A stretch of DNA of 37,007 nt from Bacteroidales bacterium (lineage in GTDB: Bacteria > Bacteroidota > Bacteroidia > Bacteroidales > Muribaculaceae): positions 84,139 to 121,145 of the forward strand of contig JAAVFP010000023.1 in the NCBI GenBank assembly GCA_014800735.1, given 5' to 3'. This document shows, piece after piece, positions 8,996-16,570 of this stretch. The position numbers and the translations under genes were made by a program. Within the stretch, counting starts at the first letter, position 1. Each line of letters starts with the position of its first letter. The notes beneath the pieces are model-generated. The model did not search any database and was not told the origin of the DNA. It saw only the letters and a program-made list of their open reading frames with translations.

Positions 8996-10027
8996 TCAGT
9001 CCTCGGAGCCTTCGGGGGCCTCGTGGCGCAGCTCGTAGGTGTTGCGCAGGCGCTCGAAGTTGGCCGGATCGGCCTTGAGCTCGGCGGTGAGGGGCATGGA
9101 GTCGAAGCTGTCGGTCACGCCTTGGATGGTGACGCAGCGCGGAGTTGCCGGGGGGAGAGGCTCGGTCACGGTGACGCGCGGGAGCATGAAAAATGTGGTG
9201 GCGGCATCGAGCACAATCTGCGAGGCGCGCACCTTGCCCTCGCGCGAGTAGCCGGCGATGTGCGGCGTGGCCACGGCGGCAAGGTCCAGGAGCTCGCGGT
9301 TAATGTCGGGCTCACCCTCCCAGCAGTCAATGATGAGCGGGCCTGTGAGGCCGTTTTTACGGGCCTCTATGAGCGCCTGAGTGTCCGCTATGGCACCGCG
9401 GGCGCTGTTGATGATGATGGGAGCACGGCGTAGGGTGCCCAGATAGTCGGCCCCGAGCATGTGGTAGGTGGGAAATTCGCCGTCCCTGGTCAGAGGAGTG
9501 TGCACGGTGATGATGTCGGCCTCGCGGGCTATAGTGGCCATATCAGTCCAGTCGTCGCCGCCCTCGGCCTGCTGCCGTGGCGGGTCGCACTGCAGCACAC
9601 GCATGCCCAGGCCCCGGGCCCAGCGGGCCACGATGCTGCCCACATGGCCCACACCCACCACGCCGATGGTGTAGGAGCTCAGGGGACGGTTCACCACCTG
9701 CATCAGCGAGCCGAACACGTACTGTGCCACGGCCGGAGCATTGCAGCCCGGAGCGTTCACCACCGTTATGCCGCGGCTGCGGCAGTAGTCGGAGTCGATA
9801 TGGTCGGTGCCAATGGTGGCTGTGGCAATGAACATCACGTCGGAGCGTTCAAGCAGTGCGGCATCGCAGCGGGTGCGGGTGCGCACAATCAGTCCGTCGG
9901 CCTCGCGCACGGCTTTCGGGGTGATGTCCTCGGGTGCGAGATAGGTGATGGTTGCGTAGTCGTCGAGCAGCCCGCGCACAAAGGGGATGTTGCTCTCCAC
10001 AATTATTTTCACATTACTGTTTGGCAT
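8996..10027 (-). CDS. pdxB: 4-phosphoerythronate dehydrogenase (PdxB)
   Basis: A D-2-hydroxyacid dehydrogenase of 343 aa. It opens with the PdxB-like VKIIVESNIPFV and carries TATIGTDHID, the NAD-binding GVVGVGHVGS (122-131), and the catalytic set R210 (NSARG), E239 (CWEGEP) and H256 (PHIAGYS). PdxB oxidises 4-phospho-D-erythronate to 2-oxo-3-hydroxy-4-phosphobutanoate in DXP-dependent pyridoxal phosphate synthesis. The E. coli enzyme is 378 aa, so the C-terminal dimerisation region is somewhat shorter here. Its ATG lies inside the 3' end of the preceding membrane-protein gene (19-bp overlap), which suggests translational coupling. Confidence 0.9.
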   Translation of the reverse strand: MPNSNVKIIVESNIPFVRGLLDDYATITYLAPEDITPKAVREADGLIVRTRTRCDAALLERSDVMFIATATIGTDHIDSDYCRSRGITVVNAPGCNAPAVAQYVFGSLMQVVNRPLSSYTIGVVGVGHVGSIVARWARGLGMRVLQCDPPRQQAEGGDDWTDMATIAREADIITVHTPLTRDGEFPTYHMLGADYLGTLRRAPIIINSARGAIADTQALIEARKNGLTGPLIIDCWEGEPDINRELLDLAAVATPHIAGYSREGKVRASQIVLDAATTFFMLPRVTVTEPLPPATPRCVTIQGVTDSFDSMPLTAELKADPANFERLRNTYELRHEAPEGSED

Positions 10028-10989
10028 ACGAACAAAGCTGCGTAGATAACTAAGATTACGGCGATTATGATGTAGGATTTATCCACCCGGTGAGTGGACA
10101 GATAGTGGGCTGCCTGGAGCGCCGCAAAGAAATCAAGCAGCGGCACGTAGGCAATAAGGTTGCGGTAGTCGGCACACATGGCCACGATTGTGGCCAGGGC
10201 GGTGATGGAGATGACGCCGTTGACGGCGCGGGAGCGGGCGTTGTAGGCGATTGCCTTCATCAGGTTGAGCACCAGGGCGGTCAGGAACAGCAGGGCAGTC
10301 AGACCCACGGTGATGAGCAGCAGCACGGTGTCCTCCGGCCCGATGCCGGCAAACACGCTGATGAGCTGGGGCAGGTGGATGTCGCTCAGGGTGATGATGC
10401 CGAAGCCCAGCATTATCCACCACGGTGTGATGATGCCCAGCATTGCGGCCACAAAGGTGCGGCCGTTGAAAATGCGCATCTGGGCGCAGGCAATCAGGAA
10501 CACCGGCAGGTAGAAGATGAAGCAATACTGCGTGGCCGCGAATCCCGACAGCAACAGGAAGATGAGGTAAACCCTCGGGGTGGCCTTGACGTCGCGGTAA
10601 CAGCCCAGGATGAGCAGCAGCGACAGTGCCACGATGATCAGCAGCACCGTGCCGGTGTAGAACTGCACGAAAAGGTTGGCCGTGGCGGCCATCATGGCGC
10701 CGAAGAATGCGATGTAGACCGAGGTCATGGACCGCAGCACGTTGTGCACCTTGTTGAGCAGCAGCAGGATAATCATTGCCGCTACGGCTCCGCCCATGGC
10801 CGCGCCGAAGTCCACGTAGGTATTGGCGAACCACTCGTTGGCCGACGGCAACGCCAGGCCGCGGTCGCCGGGGATGTTCTCGGCATAGCCCCCGAAAAAG
10901 TAGAAGCATGCTGCCAGAAAAGCAATAATGCCCACTCCGAGGCCGAAGCCTCGGGTGTGCATTATGCGTGTGAAGAAGGCGGCTTGCAT
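10009..10989 (-). CDS. Polytopic inner-membrane protein of unknown function
   Basis: The 326-aa protein is almost entirely hydrophobic, with about nine or ten membrane segments separated by short loops. Examples are GLGVGIIAFLAACFYFFGG, GAAMGGAVAAMIILLLL, VLLIIVALSLLLILG, a conserved-looking GIITPWWIMLGFGIITL, and the C-terminal IIIAVILVIYAALFVC. I do not recognise a transporter motif; it resembles Bacteroidota membrane proteins annotated only as DUF6427-like, a weak match made by eye. It sits 13 bp after purD and overlaps pdxB by 19 bp, so it belongs to the operon. Its job cannot be inferred from the mixed housekeeping neighbours. Confidence 0.75.
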   Translation of the reverse strand: MQAAFFTRIMHTRGFGLGVGIIAFLAACFYFFGGYAENIPGDRGLALPSANEWFANTYVDFGAAMGGAVAAMIILLLLNKVHNVLRSMTSVYIAFFGAMMAATANLFVQFYTGTVLLIIVALSLLLILGCYRDVKATPRVYLIFLLLSGFAATQYCFIFYLPVFLIACAQMRIFNGRTFVAAMLGIITPWWIMLGFGIITLSDIHLPQLISVFAGIGPEDTVLLLITVGLTALLFLTALVLNLMKAIAYNARSRAVNGVISITALATIVAMCADYRNLIAYVPLLDFFAALQAAHYLSTHRVDKSYIIIAVILVIYAALFVCQTVM

Positions 10990-11002
10990 GGCTGAAGCCG
11001 TA

Positions 11003-12283
11003 TTAGCCGATGAATTCGTGGGCGATGTCGCGGCGCGAATATTTGTCGGCGAAGTGGATGTCGGCCAGGGCCTCGTAGCTCAGGGCTGCGGCCTCGGCGA
11101 TGGTGGGGGCCAGGGAGCTGACGGTGAGCACTCGGCCGCCGGCGGTCAGGATGTGGCCCTCGGCATCGGCTGTGGTGCCGGCGTGGAACACAATCGACTT
11201 GGCCGGCTGGAGATTACCGGTGATTTCGTCGCCCTTGCGGTAGGCCTCGGGGTAGCCGCCGGCCACGGCCATAACGGTCACGCAGGCGCGGGGGTCGATT
11301 TCAAGAGGTGCGGCCTCGTTGATATTGCCTTTGGCCAGCGCAACGAGCGTGGGCAGGAGGTCGGAAGCGATGCGTGGCATGACGGCCTCGGTTTCGGGGT
11401 CGCCCATGCGCACGTTGTACTCGATTACCATCGGTTCGCCACCGCAGTCAATGAGGCCCAGGAAGATGAAGCCGCGGTAGTCGATACCCTCGGCCTTGAG
11501 ACCGCTGAGGGTGGGACGCACAATGCGTTCCTCCACCTTAGCCATGAATTCGTCGGTGCAGAAGGGCGGGGGGCACACAGCACCCATGCCGCCGGTGTTG
11601 AGGCCGGTGTCGCCCTCGCCGATGCGCTTGTAGTCCTTGGCGGGGGGCAGAAGGCGGTACTGGCCGGTGCCGTCGGTGAGCACGAACACTGAGCACTCGA
11701 TGCCGCTGAGGAACTCCTCGATAACCACCTTGGCGGAAGCCTTGCCGAACTTGCCGCCGAGCATCTCGCGCAGCGAAGCCTTGGCCTCGGCCAGATCGGA
11801 GATAATCAGCACACCCTTGCCGGCAGCCAGGCCGTCGGCCTTGAGCACGTAGGGGGCTGCAAGGGTGTCGAGGAATGCCTCGCCCTCGGCCACGTTGTCG
11901 GCATTGACGGTCATGTAGCGGGCCGTGGGGATGCCGTAGCGGGCCATGAAGTGCTTGGCAAAGTCCTTGGAGCCTTCAAGCGCGGCGCCCACTTTGCCGG
12001 GGCCAACCACCAGCACGCCGGGAGCGGCCTGGGCCAGATATTCGCGCACGCCTTCCACCAGCGGGTCCTCGTTGCCGGCAATCACCAGGTCGATGCCCAG
12101 ATCGGCCACGGCCTTGGCCACGGCGGGGAAGTCGGTGGGTTTCACGGCAATATTGGTGCCGTAGGCGCTTGTGCCGGCGTTGCCGGGAGCGATATATAGT
12201 TTTTCGAGCAGAGGGCTCTGGCTGAGTTTCCATGAGATGGCACATTCGCGGCCACCGCTGCCTAAAAGAAGAACTTTGTACAT
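11003..12283 (-). CDS. purD: Phosphoribosylamine-glycine ligase (GARS)
   Basis: The 426-aa protein has the PurD N domain (MYKVLLLGSGGRECAISWKL) and NEDPLVEGV. Its ATP-grasp core includes PYVLKADGLAAGKGVLI, IEEFLSGIECSVFVLTDG, NTGGMGAVCP, RGFIFLGLI and EYNVRMGDPETEAVMPR, followed by a C-terminal domain with the expected AGGYPEAYRKGDEI. It joins 5-phosphoribosylamine and glycine with ATP, the second step of purine synthesis. One oddity is GGRECA where most PurD proteins have GGREHA. Length is normal. It lies 28 bp after the methyltransferase stop and 13 bp before the membrane-protein gene. Confidence 0.96.
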   Translation of the reverse strand: MYKVLLLGSGGRECAISWKLSQSPLLEKLYIAPGNAGTSAYGTNIAVKPTDFPAVAKAVADLGIDLVIAGNEDPLVEGVREYLAQAAPGVLVVGPGKVGAALEGSKDFAKHFMARYGIPTARYMTVNADNVAEGEAFLDTLAAPYVLKADGLAAGKGVLIISDLAEAKASLREMLGGKFGKASAKVVIEEFLSGIECSVFVLTDGTGQYRLLPPAKDYKRIGEGDTGLNTGGMGAVCPPPFCTDEFMAKVEERIVRPTLSGLKAEGIDYRGFIFLGLIDCGGEPMVIEYNVRMGDPETEAVMPRIASDLLPTLVALAKGNINEAAPLEIDPRACVTVMAVAGGYPEAYRKGDEITGNLQPAKSIVFHAGTTADAEGHILTAGGRVLTVSSLAPTIAEAAALSYEALADIHFADKYSRRDIAHEFIG

Positions 12284-12311
12284 TTTTTATTGCGGGATTT
12301 GAAGTGAGGGG

Positions 12312-13787
12312 TTATTCTGACTGGTCTTTCTTGCGCTTGCGCCAGGTGGGACGGTTGATGATGATTTCCTTGTCGGCGGGAATGGACGGTGTGCGTCCCA
12401 TGCGTTTCAGGTCGAGCGGGCGGCGCTCCTGAGCCTGAGGTGCGCCCTCGTCGGTGCGCGGTTTGCGCTCGGTGCGGTCAGCACGGTCGCCTTTGCCGAA
12501 GGGGCGCTTGCCGCCATCGTGGCGGCCTCCATCGAACTTGCGGCGGCGGTCAGCGCCACCTGCAGCTGCCGGCCGACGTTCTTTTTTCTTCTCGGGGCGT
12601 TCCTCCTTGATTTTGCCGCCTGCGGAGCGGAAATCGCGCTTGGTGCCTTCGAAAATCACATATTCGCGCAGCTCACATTCCAGGCCACCGTTGTTGAGGG
12701 CCACTTTCTGCGAGGGTGCCAGGCCGATTTCGTGGAAGTACACGTCCTCGTAGCCGATAATCCATGCGTGGTAGCCCTTGAAGGCGTGCTTCAGTGTGGA
12801 ACCGATGGTGCCGTAGAGGGCGTTCATGTCGTCGGCGGTGATGCGCTTGCCGTAGGGCGGGTTGGTGATGAGCACACCGGCCGGGGTGGGCACATCGGCC
12901 TCGGTCCACTGCGATATGGGGCGCTTCACCAGGGTGATGTAGCGCTCCACGGCGGCGTTCTTGGCGTTGGAGGTGCTTATCTCGATTGCGCGGGGCGAAA
13001 TATCGGCACCGATGATGGGCACTGTCACCTCGCGCTCGGCGGAGTCGTCGTTGTAGATGGATTCAAGCAGCTCGGCGTCGAAATCAGGCCAGTTCTCGAA
13101 AGCGAAATGCTGGCGGTAGACACCGGGGTAGATGCCTGCTGCAATCATGGCGGCCTCGATTACGAAAGTGCCCGAGCCGCACATGGGGTCCACGAAAGGT
13201 GTTTCGCCACGCCAGCCGCTCATCAGGATGATACCTGCGGCCAGCACCTCGCTGATAGGCGCTTCGTTCTGCGCCTGGCGCCAGCCGCGCTTGTGGAGCG
13301 ACTCGCCGGATGAATCGAGCGACAGGGTTACGTCGTCGGCCGAGATGTGCACATTAATCATGATGTCGGCCCCGTCCAGGCGCACGCGGGGGCGGCGTTC
13401 CTGGTCGTCGTGGTCGCGGAACCAGTCCACGATGGCGTCCTTCACACGGTAGGTGACGAACTGGGAGTTGCGGAAATCCTCGCTATATACCACCGAGTCG
13501 ATGGCAAAAGTCTTGTCGGGGTCCATCAGGGTGGCCCAGTCGAAGGTTTTCACCTTGGCGTAGAGCTGGTCGGGGTCGGTAGCTTTGAATTTGAAGAAAG
13601 GCTTGAGGATGCGCAGCGCTGTGCGGCAGCAGAAATTGGCTTTATAAAGCATTGCAAGGTCGCCGCGGAAGCTCACCATTCGGTTTCCGGGCGTCACATC
13701 GTCCGCGCCCAGTGCGCGGAGTTCGTCGGCAAGCACAACTTCCAGTCCGCGGAAGGTCTTGGCGACCATTTCAAATTTTGAATCCAT
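12312..13787 (-). CDS. THUMP-domain class I RNA methyltransferase (RlmL-N/TrmN-like)
   Basis: The ATG at 13787 (MDSKFEMVAKT) is chosen because the upstream in-frame TTG at 13811 lies inside the -7 promoter element. The 491-aa protein has a ferredoxin-like/THUMP N half (about 1-160) and a Rossmann methyltransferase with DPMCGSGTFVIEAA near 200 and the base-flipping NPPYGKR near 309. A disordered tail from about 385 is rich in Lys, Arg, Gly and Glu, typical of an RNA-binding extension in Bacteroidota. By family (COG0116) it methylates guanine N2 in 23S rRNA or tRNA; which target is not decidable here. It is the first gene of the minus-strand operon running to 5945. Confidence 0.88.
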   Translation of the reverse strand: MDSKFEMVAKTFRGLEVVLADELRALGADDVTPGNRMVSFRGDLAMLYKANFCCRTALRILKPFFKFKATDPDQLYAKVKTFDWATLMDPDKTFAIDSVVYSEDFRNSQFVTYRVKDAIVDWFRDHDDQERRPRVRLDGADIMINVHISADDVTLSLDSSGESLHKRGWRQAQNEAPISEVLAAGIILMSGWRGETPFVDPMCGSGTFVIEAAMIAAGIYPGVYRQHFAFENWPDFDAELLESIYNDDSAEREVTVPIIGADISPRAIEISTSNAKNAAVERYITLVKRPISQWTEADVPTPAGVLITNPPYGKRITADDMNALYGTIGSTLKHAFKGYHAWIIGYEDVYFHEIGLAPSQKVALNNGGLECELREYVIFEGTKRDFRSAGGKIKEERPEKKKERRPAAAGGADRRRKFDGGRHDGGKRPFGKGDRADRTERKPRTDEGAPQAQERRPLDLKRMGRTPSIPADKEIIINRPTWRKRKKDQSE

Positions 13788-13808
13788 ATACGTCTTACTA
13801 ATCGGATG

Positions 13809-13816
13809 CAAAGGTA
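13809..13816 (-). promoter_or_regulatory. Promoter -7 element of the methyltransferase-purD-pdxB operon
   Basis: Reading the minus strand, TACCTTTG then GCATC matches TAnnTTTG. It is 21 bp before the ATG at 13787, so the 5' UTR is short (about 15 nt) and the start choice is constrained. No clear -33 TTTG is present. Confidence 0.6.
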
Positions 13817-13860
13817 CGAAAAAACCGCTACGCGCCGAAATAACGGGGAAGATTTCTATA

Positions 13861-14023
13861 AGTCAAAAGTCAGAAGTCATTGGTCAGGGGTTGCCGCGTT
13901 AGCGGCGGGGAGCTCCTTTTGGAGCGAGATAATGATAGCCCATGGTGAGAACCGCGTAGCGCGTTCGAAACCATGGGTGGAGGGACCTCCTCAGGGGTTG
14001 AGCTCCGGAGGAGCGATGTAATC
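13861..14023. repeat. Intergenic chain of hairpins preceded by 7-bp tandem repeats
   Basis: 13861-13888 is four imperfect heptamers (AGTCAAA, AGTCAGA, AGTCATT, GGTCAGG). A series of short hairpins follows. GCCGC/GCGGC lies at 13893-13906 and GCTCC-TTTT-GGAGC at 13912-13925. CCCATGGT/ACCATGGG (13939-13946 and 13970-13977) encloses GAAC-CGCG-TAG-CGCG-TTC. GCTCC-GGA-GGAGC lies at 14002-14014. The second and last hairpins are each followed by GCGAGATAAT or GCGATGTAAT, so they are diverged copies of one unit. No convincing gene is present. The organisation suggests an interspersed, structured repeat family. Copy number elsewhere is unknown. Confidence 0.6.
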
Positions 14024-14032
14024 GGGGATACG

Positions 14033-14067
14033 AAAAAAAGCGGTTGCACCGAAAGTGGTGCAACCGC
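14033..14067 (-). terminator. Rho-independent terminator of the tRNA-Asn transcript
   Basis: A perfect 11-bp stem GCGGTTGCACC/GGTGCAACCGC (14040-14050 and 14057-14067) with a 6-nt loop. On the minus strand it is followed by seven T residues (14033-14039), 11 nt past the last tRNA. Confidence 0.92.
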
Positions 14068-14077
14068 CGTGCTTGTG

Positions 14078-14151
14078 CGCTTCAAGATGGACTCGAACCA
14101 ACGACCCTCTGATTAACAGTCAGATGCTCTAACCGACTGAGCTATTGAAGC
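14078..14151 (-). tRNA. tRNA-Asn (GTT), second copy in transcript order
   Basis: Reading the minus strand the gene folds as a 74-nt cloverleaf. The acceptor pair is GCTTCAA/TTGAAGC, followed by a D arm with AGCTCAGTCGGTTAGAGC, an anticodon stem-loop CTGACTGTTAATCAG with anticodon GTT, a T arm with GGTTCGAGTCC, and discriminator G as expected for tRNA-Asn. CCA is not encoded (CAC follows). It is identical to the copy at 14188-14261 and shares its promoter and terminator. Confidence 0.97.
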
Positions 14152-14187
14152 TTGCAAGAAAAGAATAGATTGGAATGATAATGAAAG

Positions 14188-14261
14188 CGCTTCAAGATGG
14201 ACTCGAACCAACGACCCTCTGATTAACAGTCAGATGCTCTAACCGACTGAGCTATTGAAGC
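14188..14261 (-). tRNA. tRNA-Asn (GTT), first copy in transcript order
   Basis: Same 74-nt sequence as 14078-14151, with a 36-bp unrelated spacer between them. Acceptor GCTTCAA/TTGAAGC, anticodon GTT, discriminator G, no encoded CCA. It lies about 30 nt downstream of a -7 element at 14294. Confidence 0.97.
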
Positions 14262-14293
14262 AGATGCGTGTGCCCCTCCGGGCTTTTGCGGTG

Positions 14294-14324
14294 CAAATTT
14301 ACGGCAAAGTTTCGGAATATGCAA
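14294..14324 (-). promoter_or_regulatory. Promoter of the tRNA-Asn pair
   Basis: On the minus strand, TTG (14322-14324), a 20-bp spacer and TAAATTTG (14294-14301) fit the Bacteroidota -33/-7 arrangement exactly. Initiation near 14288 would leave a leader of about 25 nt before the first tRNA. Confidence 0.75.
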
Positions 14325-14437
14325 CAGTAAAGCGAATTTTTTTTGAAAAAATTGCAGAAAATGCGAAAAAGCACCCTGCCGGAGCCTGCAAACATGACTT
14401 TTCCCGGCAAGTTTTTGCAGGAATTTTGTCGGAAAAA

Positions 14438-14468
14438 TTGCAGATTACGGAAATTATGATTAATTTTG
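14438..14468 (+). promoter_or_regulatory. Promoter of a candidate small RNA
   Basis: On the plus strand, TTG (14438-14440), a 20-bp spacer and TAATTTTG (14461-14468) form a good Bacteroidota promoter. No protein-coding gene lies downstream on this strand before a strong terminator at 14530-14567. Confidence 0.55.
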
Positions 14469-14474
14469 CGCGTC

Positions 14475-14567
14475 GACATTGCTCTGCATTGTTGACTCCG
14501 ACAAAACAATAAGTGAATCATAGGTTAGGATGCAATTGCCTGCGAAGGTAGTTGCATTTGTTTTTTT
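14475..14567 (+). ncRNA. Candidate small RNA of about 93 nt
   Basis: The 3' end is a textbook intrinsic terminator: an 11-bp stem (14530-14540 with 14547-14557, two G-U pairs only in the plus-strand RNA), a 6-nt loop TGCGAA, then TTGTTTTTTT. The 5' end follows from the promoter at 14438-14468. A second weak stem ATTGTT/AACAAT (14488-14493 with 14505-14510) lies between. There is no ATG in the first 50 nt, so a leader peptide is unlikely. The start coordinate is an estimate. The remainder of 14262-14720 contains the tRNA promoter, a CCTGCAAA/TTTGCAGG inverted repeat (14385-14421) and the terminator at 14591, and no gene I can support. Confidence 0.5.
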
Positions 14568-14590
14568 GATAGTGTGGCGCCGGTGTGCAC

Positions 14591-14624
14591 AAAAAATCCC
14601 GCGCCATGGGGTATGGTCGCGGGA
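14591..14624 (-). terminator. Terminator downstream of the DUF6291-like gene
   Basis: TCCCGCG/CGCGGGA arms (14597-14603 and 14618-14624) with a 14-nt loop, followed on the minus strand by six T residues (14591-14596). It lies about 95 bp after the stop at 14721. Confidence 0.7.
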
Positions 14625-14720
14625 ACTTGAGACGCTAAAATCTTGTTCGATTATGGCTTTTTTAATGAAGCCAGAAAAATGCCTCTCATGTCTATCAAAC
14701 ATCCGCGACGGAAAAATGGT

Positions 14721-15143
14721 TCACCCGGGGGGCGAAAAAAGTTTTTTGCGAGCCTGCCTTTTGGCATGGCGCTTTTGTTCGGCCGCCATCAGCCGGCGCT
14801 CACGGCGGTTGGGGCCGGGGAAGATAATGGGGGTGATTTTAGGGGGAGTGGTGGGTGATATGGGAGTGGTGGGAGGATTGGGAGTTATGGGTTCCTCGGT
14901 AGACTTGGCTGCCAGGCGGGCTTTGCGGCGGGCGCGGTACTCGGCGGCTTTTGCACGACGGCGAAAGTCGGGCATAATATATTGTTCGAAAGCCTCGGCG
15001 GCTTCGGCCGACAGCGGACCGGTTTCGCCGGTTTCGGCGTAGCGCACAGCGGCCTCGTAGATTTCAAGGCGGCACAAGGGGGCAAGGTGGGCTATGGCCT
15101 GTTGCCATTCAAAGCGGAAGGAAAAGTTTTTTCTTTGCATCAT
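14721..15143 (-). CDS. Small DUF6291-like protein with basic, proline-rich tail
   Basis: The 140-aa protein has an N-terminal helical block (about 1-60) of the type FRFEWQQAIAHLAPLCRLEIYEAAVRYAETGETGPLS. This resembles the DUF6291 domain found in many Bacteroidota chromosomal and phage-derived small proteins. Next come a basic helix RRRAKAAEYRARRKARLA, a Pro/Thr-rich linker (about 82-110) and a basic C terminus, suggesting nucleic-acid contact. Two consecutive ATGs (15143 and 15140) could serve as start. DUF6291 proteins have no settled role; some lie next to phage replication genes, but no other phage gene is present here. Confidence 0.65.
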   Translation of the reverse strand: MMQRKNFSFRFEWQQAIAHLAPLCRLEIYEAAVRYAETGETGPLSAEAAEAFEQYIMPDFRRRAKAAEYRARRKARLAAKSTEEPITPNPPTTPISPTTPPKITPIIFPGPNRRERRLMAAEQKRHAKRQARKKLFSPPG

Positions 15144-15165
15144 CGGTGTGTGTTTTTCTTTGATG

Positions 15166-15173
15166 CAAAGTTA
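15166..15173 (-). promoter_or_regulatory. Promoter -7 element of the DUF6291-like gene
   Basis: On the minus strand TAACTTTG followed by GCATC, 22 bp before the start codon at 15143. The -33 region is not recognisable. Confidence 0.6.
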
Positions 15174-15318
15174 AGGGCAAAAAGCCCGGGCGATGGTACA
15201 ATTTTTGTCCGCGAGGAAAAAACTGTATGTTCAAAACAGCGCAAATAAAGCGCGCAATTTGGGATAACAGACGTGTCCTAAGCCTGTTGCAGAACTTGAA
15301 ATTTCAGGACGGGAAATT

Positions 15319-16461
15319 TCAGTATTGCGGCTGTGTACTGAGCCAGCGGGCAAAGAAATGGTCGTAGAGCGCAGTGTGAGTTCCGGTGGTCGTAATCAGT
15401 CCGTGGGCGCGTAGGCCTTTTAAAGCCGATTGTAGCGAGGCTGTGGAGGGGAAACCGCTGGCCTGAAGTACGGAGCCCGACGTGATGTTCTGGACTGCAC
15501 CCTCGCGGGCCAGGAATGAGGCAAGCACGCGCTGGCGGGGCGACAGGCGCGACATTAACTCGCGGTAGCTGAACTCCTGCACACCGATTATATTCTTTTC
15601 GGCCACGGGGAGTGAAGCACTGTCGGTGACAGCACCTGCAGGAGTGATGGCAAAGAGCTCGTTCATCATCATTTGAACGAACCAGGTGATGCCGCTCATT
15701 GAATTATATACTTCTGCGATAATTTCGGGGGTTGCCTGCTTGCCGTAGTCGGCAAAGAGGTTCATTGCGAAACGGGTGTATTCCTCCAGGGGAATAGGTT
15801 TGAGTCCAAGAGTGAGGCAACTCTGGTAGAAGGGTTTTTTTGGACTGTTGAAAATGTTGTTCATCATGCTTTCGGCACTGCCGGCAAAGATGAAGCGGGT
15901 GCTGTTGCAACGCTGCACCAGGGTGCGGAGCAGGGCCTCAGTACGCTCCTCGGGGTAGGTGCTGATTTCCTGAAATTCGTCAATTGCTATTATACAGGGG
16001 CGAGGAGCGCTCTCGAGGAAGGTGAATATTTCGTTAAGTGTCAGTTCAGGCTCGGTGATTGTAGCGGCGCTTATGCCGAACGAGGGCTGTCCGGAGATTG
16101 GGTCAATGCTGATGTTGGGCCGGAGACTTTTGACCGATTCCACAAATTTACGCCAGTAGGATTTCTTTTCGTTGAGCATGGCGCGGAACACTGCGTGGCC
16201 CAGCAGCGAGATTAGCTCGCTTTGCGAGGATGTGGCGTAGATGTCGATGAAGATAGGGATATACTCATCACGCACGAAATCGGAAGCGAAAAAGTGCTCA
16301 ATCAGGCCGGATTTGCCCAGGCGGCGAGGTGAAATAATGGCCACGTCGCGTCCGTTTTCAACGGATTTTTTGAGAAACTCCGTTTCTTCGCGCCGGTCGC
16401 AGAAGTATTCTGCCGATATGTATCGCCCTACAACAAAGGGGTTTGCTATTTTTGTGGCCAT
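15319..16461 (-). CDS. AAA ATPase of the archaeal-type (COG1672-like) family
   Basis: The 380-aa protein starts NPFVVGRYISAEYFCDRREE, the usual opening of this family. It has Walker A SPRRLGKSGLI near 45-55, Walker B PCIIAIDEFQEI near 155 and a sensor-like FIFAGSAESMM. The C-terminal winged helix (about 300-380) has LSPRQRVLASFLAREGAVQNITSGSVLQASGF. Such STAND-like ATPases are common and multicopy in Bacteroidales, and their targets are mostly unknown. It stands alone with its own promoter. Its start region carries an unusual AT palindrome that could be an operator. The call to family is firm; function is open. Confidence 0.85.
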   Translation of the reverse strand: MATKIANPFVVGRYISAEYFCDRREETEFLKKSVENGRDVAIISPRRLGKSGLIEHFFASDFVRDEYIPIFIDIYATSSQSELISLLGHAVFRAMLNEKKSYWRKFVESVKSLRPNISIDPISGQPSFGISAATITEPELTLNEIFTFLESAPRPCIIAIDEFQEISTYPEERTEALLRTLVQRCNSTRFIFAGSAESMMNNIFNSPKKPFYQSCLTLGLKPIPLEEYTRFAMNLFADYGKQATPEIIAEVYNSMSGITWFVQMMMNELFAITPAGAVTDSASLPVAEKNIIGVQEFSYRELMSRLSPRQRVLASFLAREGAVQNITSGSVLQASGFPSTASLQSALKGLRAHGLITTTGTHTALYDHFFARWLSTQPQY

Positions 16462-16506
16462 GGCTTGTGTGCGTAAATTATTATGATTTCAATTATTATA
16501 TTTTTG

Positions 16507-16560
16507 ATTATTATAATTATAATAATTGCAAAGATAATAATTTGCGTGCATCCGCGCAAA
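16507..16560 (-). promoter_or_regulatory. Promoter of the AAA ATPase gene with a 20-bp AT-only palindrome
   Basis: On the minus strand TTTG (16557-16560), a 20-bp spacer and TATCTTTG (16529-16536) form an ideal Bacteroidota promoter. Immediately downstream, 16507-16526 is a perfect 20-bp palindrome made only of A and T (ATTATTATAA and its complement), covering the expected transcription start. This position fits a repressor operator. The surrounding 16480-16545 is very AT-rich. Confidence 0.65.
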
Positions 16561-16570
16561 TATTTTTAAA

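Noticed and set aside
15298-15322. Two GAAATTTCAG direct repeats at the end of the AAA ATPase gene
   Set aside because: Short, and no T tract or partner structure to support a terminator or site.
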